Part shown: positions 14,075 through 18,989 of the stretch, piece by piece
How positions within the stretch are numbered: position 1 is the stretch's first letter
Layout of the letters: each line of letters starts with the position of its first letter
Assembly: GCA_002427045.1 (NCBI GenBank)
Contig: DIPO01000047.1
Span: 1 to 18,989 of the forward strand
Direction: 5' to 3'
Origin: Firmicutes bacterium UBA5486
GTDB taxonomy: Bacteria; Bacillota; UBA4882; UBA10575
DNA length: 18,989 nt
Translations under genes and position numbers: made by a program
Notes under the pieces: model-generated
Database searches by the model: none
Told to the model about the DNA's origin: nothing
What the model saw: the letters and a program-made list of their open reading frames with translations, nothing else

Positions 14075-17010
14075 TCGGAATTGCCTGGAATTAGGGAAGA
14101 AAGTTCTCGCTTATCATAGGCAGAGCCAATTCCCAGTTGATACCGGACAATCCTGGTCTCCTGCTCAGTAGCTGCCGCCAGAAAACTAGCTATTTCTCCT
14201 TTGGCTAGAGGTGTTTGGGGTAATTTCAAGCTTAAACCTTCAGGCGGGGTATGATCATAAGTAAATTCCACACTACGGACTTCCGTAGATAAGCCGACTT
14301 TGTTGGTTACCCTATAGATTATTTGATAACTTTTTCCGGAGATAAAAGTAGTATCCAAGATTTCGGTCCAGTTTGCACTATCGGTAATCACTTTATTAGA
14401 GCCGGTTTCAACTACAATAAACCTCTTTTCGGCAATACCGCTTTCTGGATCTTGCTGGCCCACTTCTTTAATGGCCAGTTTATTATCTGGAGTCAGATAA
14501 AAGTCCGCTCCTTGATTATGAAATCCTGTAAGTTCAAAGACTACTTCCGGTGGAGTTGTATCAAGTAGGATTGGCATTGTTAACTCTTCTATCGTCGACC
14601 GGTTTCCCGCCCGATCAAGAGCAGTTAATGCCAAATAGTAGCTACCATTTCCAGCATCTAAATCTATTGACAAGGCATAAGTCCCACCACTTGGGGATAA
14701 AGCCATATATTTTGCTTCTCCTAGCGGTTGACCTAAATCAGTCTGCACCCAATAAAGTAAGCCTTTGATTCCGGATTGAGCATCAACAGCCTTCCAGGTG
14801 AGAGGGATCTGTGGTGTATTAGTAAGATACTTCGAACCATTACTCGGTAAGGATAGAACAACCTCTGATAACTGTGGGCTTGTCCGATCGACACGTAAGT
14901 TATTAACCTGTTCAGTAGTCTGGTTTCCCGCTTTATCTATTGCTGTTACAGTAAGATGGTAATAACCTTCTGGTAGTAGGATCGATCCGGCTGTTGGGTC
15001 TAAAGTCTGTACCTCACCGATCAAATTATTGGTAGCCGCATCGGTCAGCTGGTATTCAATTTTTTGTAGGCCACTCAGATCATCGCTGACGGTAAATTCA
15101 AGTTCCTGTTGGCTGGTATATACGGTATTAGGTTTCTTTAGCTTGAGGATTGGGGCGTTAGCATCTAAAACAAAGGTGGCTAGTTCGCTTTTGATTATGG
15201 GGCCATGCCCATCATCCACTTCTACGTACCAATTGAAAGTTTTCCCATGGTCACTAGGTGATATGGTCACACTAAAACATGCTTGCTCTTCATCCCAGTC
15301 CACAGGCTTAAAACTATTATTCTCTCCTTCATCCCAATAGACCTGATAGGTAAGGCTATCCCCATCAGAGTCTTCATTTACTTTATTGAAGATAAATTTC
15401 ACATCGGTGGAAGCAAAACCAACGGGGCTTAGATTTTCCGGTGTGGGTGGCGGTTGGTTAGGAACATTATATTTTTTGCCTAATCCTAACGTCCGCACTC
15501 CATCATGATTAGTGGCTACTAACCGGTAAAAGTATTCACCATGGGGGTTAAGCTCAGAAACAACAAAGAGATCATCAGCTTCAAGTCGAACAATTTTGTC
15601 AATGGTCTCAAAATTTGGGTCTTTTGATATTTCCAGGGTTTGCTCTTTGGCAATTCCTCCGGTGACAGGCAAAGTAAAATAGTGTTTGTATTCCTCGTTA
15701 TAACCTGCGGTTAAAATACCCTCTTCTCCTAATTTAGCTTTAGTATAGCCAGTGAAATTTACAACCGCTGATTTGTTACCCGCCAGATCCGTGGCGTATA
15801 TTTCAATTTTTACCGGTTGATTGTATTGTTGAGCGTTTTCATAATCGATTACAATTTCAAAACTACCGTTGTATTGATTATTAATATGTTCATCCTGAAC
15901 TTTGGCTACTCTTTCTATGCTCCCATCTACTTGTTTAACATAAAAGGCTTCAAGATCGGCATCCTTATCAAGGAGGTACCAATTAAAAACAAGCTTGGAA
16001 CCATCAAAAGTGCAAGGAGTAAAAGTGGGGTCCGCCGGTGGAGTCGTATCAATGGTTATGCTTTTTTCCACCGGAATAGAGATATTACCAGCTAGATCTA
16101 CTATTTCCATAGATACGCTCCGCTCTCCATCACTACCACTAGATAATCTCCACGGAATTTCCTCAATTGTTTCTTCAAAAAGCGGGCTCTCTAAACTAGA
16201 AGCAATCTCTATATATACTCCTTGAGCACCAGTTGCCAATGGAGAAAGAATATTTCCATTAATGGCATCCGGTAAATCAGCTAGCTCTACAGGGTAAAAG
16301 TCGCTTGGGCGTGTCCTACCATTCCAAAGATAGATCCCTTTAAGTCCGGAATTAACTACTCCGGATTTATCAGTAACTGCAAGTGGGGAAAGTTTTATAT
16401 TTTCGTTATTGGTATGGCTCGAAAGTTCCTTATTGGTTAGAGATTTAAAACCGAAATCACCAGTAGGCGCTGTCTGGTCTATAAATAGGGTACGAGTCTC
16501 CGTTACTTGCTCAGATCCTGGTATTAAAATCCCCTGGTCATACTCGGCAATCTCCAGCCACCATTCCCATTCTCCTTCGGAGGGGAAGTTCATAATAGAT
16601 TCATCCTGAAAGGCGTCGCTTTTTTCTGGTATACTATCTGTTGTTTTTTTGTAATTAACCTTAAAAGCAAGGTTCTCACCTTTTATGGGGTATCTTTGTA
16701 TAACATTAAAGGTTTGTCCTAATTTATTTGTTAGCAAACTATTTTCTGGACCTAGAAACTTAAATGCTGGGAAAGGTCCGTAACTAGTCCAAAAACTTTT
16801 ATTATCCAAGTGGTCAACGCCTCTAACCCAAAAAAAGTATGTGTTATCTGTCACTACATTTTCCAATTCAACCTTCGTTTTAGTGGTTTTTAGAATTTTA
16901 CTATCAATAGGTTTTTGGTTTGTTTCCGTAATAGCGTATTCATATTCCTTAATACCAACTCCATTACCCTCATTAATACTTTTCCAATTAAAAATTGCAC
17001 CAAGATGTTT
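14026..17010 (-). CDS. Middle segment: FN3/Ig-like modules (start lost to amber codon, end lost to frameshift)
   Basis: The open frame runs from just after the TAG at 17011 to the TAG at 14026-14028. The first in-frame TTG is at 16866, with no ribosome binding site and inside a module. It holds about eight Ig/FN3 modules bounded by LFIDQTAP, ITIDTTPP, NQPPPTPENLSP, FVLDANAP, LRVDRTSP, ILLDTTPP and FTYDHTPP. One FN3 module (about 15165-15460) has the typical DSDGDSLTYQVYWDEG strand. Repeated YYLALTALDRAGN and YYHLTVTAIDKAGN strands are the C-terminal strands of bacterial Ig folds. There is no catalytic motif. The last 25 or so residues (SDWRYQRAMMEPTTLLW) are out-of-frame reading of DNA that in the next frame encodes the continuing module. 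Confidence 0.75.
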   Translation of the reverse strand, partial: KHLGAIFNWKSINEGNGVGIKEYEYAITETNQKPIDSKILKTTKTKVELENVVTDNTYFFWVRGVDHLDNKSFWTSYGPFPAFKFLGPENSLLTNKLGQTFNVIQRYPIKGENLAFKVNYKKTTDSIPEKSDAFQDESIMNFPSEGEWEWWLEIAEYDQGILIPGSEQVTETRTLFIDQTAPTGDFGFKSLTNKELSSHTNNENIKLSPLAVTDKSGVVNSGLKGIYLWNGRTRPSDFYPVELADLPDAINGNILSPLATGAQGVYIEIASSLESPLFEETIEEIPWRLSSGSDGERSVSMEIVDLAGNISIPVEKSITIDTTPPADPTFTPCTFDGSKLVFNWYLLDKDADLEAFYVKQVDGSIERVAKVQDEHINNQYNGSFEIVIDYENAQQYNQPVKIEIYATDLAGNKSAVVNFTGYTKAKLGEEGILTAGYNEEYKHYFTLPVTGGIAKEQTLEISKDPNFETIDKIVRLEADDLFVVSELNPHGEYFYRLVATNHDGVRTLGLGKKYNVPNQPPPTPENLSPVGFASTDVKFIFNKVNEDSDGDSLTYQVYWDEGENNSFKPVDWDEEQACFSVTISPSDHGKTFNWYVEVDDGHGPIIKSELATFVLDANAPILKLKKPNTVYTSQQELEFTVSDDLSGLQKIEYQLTDAATNNLIGEVQTLDPTAGSILLPEGYYHLTVTAIDKAGNQTTEQVNNLRVDRTSPQLSEVVLSLPSNGSKYLTNTPQIPLTWKAVDAQSGIKGLLYWVQTDLGQPLGEAKYMALSPSGGTYALSIDLDAGNGSYYLALTALDRAGNRSTIEELTMPILLDTTPPEVVFELTGFHNQGADFYLTPDNKLAIKEVGQQDPESGIAEKRFIVVETGSNKVITDSANWTEILDTTFISGKSYQIIYRVTNKVGLSTEVRSVEFTYDHTPPEGLSLKLPQTPLAKGEIASFLAAATEQETRIVRYQLGIGSAYDKRELSSLIPGNSDWRYQRAMMEPTTLLW
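14028..14113 (-). other. Frameshift zone (-1 type) inside an Ig module
   Basis: The upstream frame is open down to its TAG at 14026-14028 and the downstream frame is open from just after its TAA at 14111-14113, so the shift must lie between them. Protein continuity (YQLGIGSAYDKR, then TFFPNSRQFRLEIPESDDG) places it at about 14100-14110. A single missing base, or re-reading of one base, restores a complete module. There is no homopolymer longer than three bases and no X XXY YYZ slippery heptamer in the zero frame. Confidence 0.75.
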
Positions 17011-18279
17011 CTATGTTTTTTTAACAAGATGAACGGGATAATCAGGCAATACAACACCCTGTACAGAATTATCTATAATAATACATGTAGAAGGTGATTC
17101 ATTACTTTCAAATCCTAAATTATCTACTGCTACTACTTTACAAGTATACATTGAACCATCAACTACATCATGATTGTAAGAATTCGATAGGCAAAATTCA
17201 CCATTGGCAATAATTGGTCCATTAGTTATGTTGTTTACATAAACTTTGTACCCTTTTATACCAGAACCTAAATCCATACTACTATCCCAAGTCCAAGTGA
17301 TATTTGTAGCAGAAATAAACCCGTTAATAGAACCGTTAACCATTGGCTTTCCAGGTACAGTTGGAGCTGTTTTGTCAATTATTAAAATAGTTTCTTCCCC
17401 TAAAACACTTTCGTTGTTTTCAAAATCCCGAGCTTTTATGGCGATTTTATATTCCTTGTTTTGGGCAAGGGTATTAAGTAACATGTTGATTGTATTTCCT
17501 TCCAACCAATCGCTCTTCGGAACACCATCAATATATACTTGATAATCTTTAATCCCGCTTAGATGTAAAAAACCATTATAATTAGTACCATTATCTTGAG
17601 GAGAATCCCAGTTTAGTTGAATATTATCAAGCTTGGTATAGGTTTTTCCTCCTTGTAGATAAATTCCATTCCCCGATGAGAACCAAGGTTTAATTGGTTG
17701 ATCGGAACTTGCTTCGTCATACATATAATCAAAGGTATAGGAACATTGAAATCCTTTTGATTCATATGTTGGATACGTTATAGGTAATACATAAGGGGGC
17801 CAAGGAATAACAATAATTCCAAAGTGCCAAGTTTCTGTCGTATATTTACCTGTATAAACTTGAACTTTAATCCCTTCATTGGCGGGTATCGTAAAAAATT
17901 TAGTTTGATTAATATTCTTGCCTGAAGCGCTTACCAGAGGAGTTGAAGATATAAGGTTTCCATTCTTATTACAACGGAATACTCTGAAATACGGAGTGTT
18001 ATCAGTGGATCCCCCCGTATTTTGAATCCAAACATCACATTTAACCCTTATTGGATAGTTACGAATAACTAGGTTATTTATACCGTTGATTGATGTATTC
18101 ACTTGTTCATATGTTCCGGAAAGGGGAGAATTAGCAGGAAGATACATAGTGTACGTTTTCTTTATTTCCTTTCTTAAAAACTTCATATTATATATTTTTG
18201 TAGCCCCAAAAGATATTTGAGAAAAAGCATAGAACATTAAAACAAATAATAATGTTATTTTGTAAATTTTTCTTTTCAA
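17011..18279 (-). CDS. N-terminal segment: signal peptide, unrecognised domain, FN3-like modules, ended by in-frame TAG
   Basis: The open frame has 422 codons with a TTG start (18277-18279), chosen because it opens a clear Sec signal peptide: KRK, then a hydrophobic core LLFVLMFYAF, with likely cleavage after SFGA at about residue 26. Residues about 27-190 form a beta-rich domain I do not recognise (CDVWIQNTGGSTDNTPYFRV, TWHFGIIVIPWPPYVLP). Two FN3-like modules follow (about 195-310 and 315-405), with GIKDYQVYIDG, GIKGYKVYVNN and linkers IIDKTAP and IIIDNSV. The frame then stops at TAG after HLVKKT, at the beginning of a third FN3 module whose remainder continues in the same frame. As it stands the product would be a short secreted fragment. 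The DNA here is more AT-rich than in the rest of the gene. Confidence 0.75.
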   Translation of the reverse strand: MKRKIYKITLLFVLMFYAFSQISFGATKIYNMKFLRKEIKKTYTMYLPANSPLSGTYEQVNTSINGINNLVIRNYPIRVKCDVWIQNTGGSTDNTPYFRVFRCNKNGNLISSTPLVSASGKNINQTKFFTIPANEGIKVQVYTGKYTTETWHFGIIVIPWPPYVLPITYPTYESKGFQCSYTFDYMYDEASSDQPIKPWFSSGNGIYLQGGKTYTKLDNIQLNWDSPQDNGTNYNGFLHLSGIKDYQVYIDGVPKSDWLEGNTINMLLNTLAQNKEYKIAIKARDFENNESVLGEETILIIDKTAPTVPGKPMVNGSINGFISATNITWTWDSSMDLGSGIKGYKVYVNNITNGPIIANGEFCLSNSYNHDVVDGSMYTCKVVAVDNLGFESNESPSTCIIIDNSVQGVVLPDYPVHLVKKT

Positions 18280-18301
18280 ACCGATCCCTTCTTTCCTCCT
18301 T
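18280..18301 (-). promoter_or_regulatory. Ribosome binding region of the interrupted surface-protein gene
   Basis: A perfect AAGGAGG lies at 18295-18301 but ends 15 bases before the TTG start, longer than usual. A weaker GAAGGG (18286-18291) lies 6 bases before it. No ATG, GTG or TTG lies in frame between them, so TTG at 18279 remains the best start. The strong site is one arm of a hairpin. Confidence 0.6.
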
Positions 18302-18320
18302 AATAAAGTTAGTTAAGGAG
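18296..18320 (-). promoter_or_regulatory. Hairpin that covers the Shine-Dalgarno sequence
   Basis: A perfect 8-bp inverted repeat, CTCCTTAA (transcript 5' arm, 18313-18320) and TTAAGGAG (18296-18303), encloses a 9-base loop. In the transcript the 3' arm is the AAGGAGG ribosome binding site, so the stem would mask it. This may make translation conditional on temperature or a trans factor, or may be chance, since any anti-Shine-Dalgarno octamer nearby gives this result. Confidence 0.45.
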
Positions 18321-18462
18321 TTATTTGTCTCGTATATTCCTTTATTTTTATTTATTATTTCCTCCCATTGTTTTGAAGTGCCGATTGACTCCGTAACTAA
18401 TTTTGTCAAAAGTCTTAAAGTATAACGATTGAGGGAGTTGCATAATTATCTTTAGCATTCCT

Positions 18463-18482
18463 TTAAACAATATGGTGTTTAA
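18463..18482. promoter_or_regulatory. Perfect 7-6-7 dyad, operator-like
   Basis: TTAAACA (18463-18469), six bases, then TGTTTAA (18476-18482). A 20-bp perfect dyad of this size, about 190 bases before the surface-protein start, is shaped like a site for a dimeric repressor. No regulator is encoded nearby, and AT-rich DNA gives such dyads by chance more often, so the call is tentative. Confidence 0.3.
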
Positions 18483-18538
18483 CTATTATTCGAGGTAATT
18501 TCCAAGGTTAGACAATTACTAGTAGGGATATCAATATA

Positions 18539-18712
18539 TTAGTCTGAATTTGTGACATCCATGGACATCATGGGAAATTGTGGAAGATTGCGATAACGTT
18601 TTCCATGGTATAGATCAATAAGCCTCAAATTCAGAACTTCAAATATGTGGTTGATATTGAATAATTGAATTATACAATTCCTTAAATCACAACTTATAGC
18701 TTTTATTTTCAT
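18539..18712 (-). CDS. Possible 57-codon small open reading frame, unsupported
   Basis: ATG at 18710-18712 to TAA at 18539-18541 encodes 57 residues beginning MKIKAISCDLRN and ending MSMDVTNSD. It is mixed in composition with no recognised motif. There is no Shine-Dalgarno sequence before the ATG (AAACTAGATT). It may be chance or the remnant of a decayed gene. Confidence 0.15.
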   Translation of the reverse strand: MKIKAISCDLRNCIIQLFNINHIFEVLNLRLIDLYHGKRYRNLPQFPMMSMDVTNSD

Positions 18713-18842
18713 AATCTAGTTTAAATTACCATTTTTAATTAGAAATGTAAAACATTGTTTCCATAAGGATTTAGGAGGAAAGCTTAGATAAGTGCCAATT
18801 TAATCCTGAAAATGAGTGTTATTGCCAAACTTGTAATTTAAA

Positions 18843-18962
18843 TTACATAGTTAATAAAATAACATTGAAACCGCCTCTTATCACTTCAATGTGGTGATAA
18901 TTAGCTACTCCCCTCTCCAACACTTTAATCAGAGTTTTAACTAGGGTTTTTTGCGTTGTCAT
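18843..18962 (-). CDS. Possible 39-residue small protein, or chance frame
   Basis: ATG at 18960-18962 to TAA at 18843-18845 encodes 39 residues: MTTQKTLVKTLIKVLERG, then a stretch ending GGFNVILLTM. The first half is amphipathic and Lys/Leu-rich, like a short helix. The only Shine-Dalgarno-like element (AGGGA) is about 14 bases upstream, which is weak. It is close to the right edge. It was not recognised; it could be a peptide, a gene fragment or chance. Confidence 0.25.
   Translation of the reverse strand: MTTQKTLVKTLIKVLERGVANYHHIEVIRGGFNVILLTM
18863..18900. repeat. Overlapping inverted repeats (mutually exclusive stems)
   Basis: TTATCAC (18878-18884) pairs with GTGATAA (18894-18900) across 9 bases. 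Separately, CATTGAA (18863-18869) pairs with TTCAATG (18885-18891) across 15 bases. The second stem uses the loop of the first, so the two structures cannot coexist. No T run follows on either strand, so this is not a terminator. Confidence 0.4.
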
Positions 18963-18989
18963 TGATTTTTTCTGTCCCTACACAATATA

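Larger units (their letters stand above)
10601..18279 (-). pseudogene. Giant secreted Ig/FN3-PKD-beta-helix protein gene, interrupted by one amber codon and one frameshift
   Basis: Three open segments join into one multidomain protein of about 2,560 residues. Segments 1 and 2 share the same frame and are separated only by TAG (17011-17013). No start codon precedes the first in-frame TTG of segment 2 at 16866, yet the translation from the TAG onward is good FN3 sequence (GAIFNWKSINEGNGVGIKEY). Segment 3 is in the -1 frame relative to segment 2. Its TTG start at 14074 lies in the middle of an Ig module, and the tail of segment 2 past about 14100 loses module character. Layout: signal peptide, unrecognised N domain, about 17 Ig/FN3 modules with IDxTxP linkers, PKD, beta-helix. 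The likely role is a long surface stalk or adhesin with a glycan- or protein-binding beta-helix tip. Alternatives are sequencing error or translational recoding. Confidence 0.72.
18280..18989. other. AT-rich upstream region without a convincing gene
   Basis: About 700 bases with no long open frame and no recognisable RNA gene or insertion-sequence end. It holds the hairpin over the ribosome binding site, two dyad sites, and two short unsupported minus-strand frames (18539-18712 and 18843-18962). No promoter with good -35 and -10 boxes at proper spacing was found for the gene at 18279. An isolated TTGACA (18404-18409) has no matching -10 box 16-18 bases downstream. Confidence 0.55.

Noticed and set aside
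14080..14113. Programmed -1 ribosomal frameshifting
   Set aside because: No X XXY YYZ heptamer is present in the zero frame within the overlap, and no obvious stimulatory stem was seen.
17011..17025. Slippage on the A7 run (17016-17022) as the cause of the stop
   Set aside because: The frame is identical before and after the TAG. A slip would enter a frame whose translation is not module-like, so a single stop codon explains the data better.
18188..18409. 73-codon minus-strand frame beginning MTKLVTESIG
   Set aside because: It overlaps the signal peptide of the stalk gene out of frame, has a TTG start without a ribosome binding site, and its second half is simply the shifted reading of that gene. 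A leader peptide is possible but not supported.
18778..18897. Plus-strand Cys-rich stretch (CQFNPENECYCQTCN) resembling a metal-binding fragment
   Set aside because: A stop codon lies a few codons upstream, there is no start codon, and only about 35 residues are open, so it is likely chance.

Overview
All convincing genes in this window lie on the minus strand, and they encode two giant Sec-exported multidomain proteins. Reading right to left (transcription order): about 0.7 kb of AT-rich upstream DNA without a convincing gene (18280-18989); a 7.7-kb gene for a secreted Ig/FN3-PKD-beta-helix protein, now split by an in-frame amber codon (17011-17013) and a -1-type frameshift near 14.1 kb (10601-18279); a 188-base spacer; and an intact reading frame of about 3,470 codons for an RHS/YD-repeat protein that runs off the left edge (1-10412).

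The organism looks like a low-to-medium GC Gram-positive (Firmicutes-type) bacterium. The evidence is AAGGAGG-type Shine-Dalgarno sequences, a UUG start, Sec signal peptides on giant surface or secreted proteins, IDTTPP-linked Ig modules, and CBM3 modules typical of cellulolytic Firmicutes. The window contains no marker gene that would fix the lineage.

The RHS protein reads, from its N terminus: signal peptide, discoidin-like (F5/8C-like) modules, two tandem CBM3-type cellulose-binding modules, another discoidin-like module, several glucodextranase-B/Ig-like modules, an FN3 module, the RHS entry segment, about 40 YD repeats forming the predicted shell, a further F5/8C-like domain inserted among the last YD repeats, and the RHS-associated core ending at the DPYGL motif. 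The variable C-terminal tip (the toxin, if there is one) and any immunity gene would lie just left of base 1 and cannot be seen.

The upstream protein carries a signal peptide, an unrecognised N-terminal domain, about 17 Ig/FN3 modules joined by IDxTxP linkers, a PKD domain and a C-terminal right-handed parallel beta-helix. Both disruptions fall inside modules whose halves still match across the break, so it reads as one ancestral gene that is now a pseudogene or carries sequencing errors. Same orientation, short spacing and shared module style suggest the two proteins are functionally linked at the cell surface. The most notable content is a carbohydrate-anchored RHS protein (CBM3 x2 plus discoidins) next to a long-stalk beta-helix partner.
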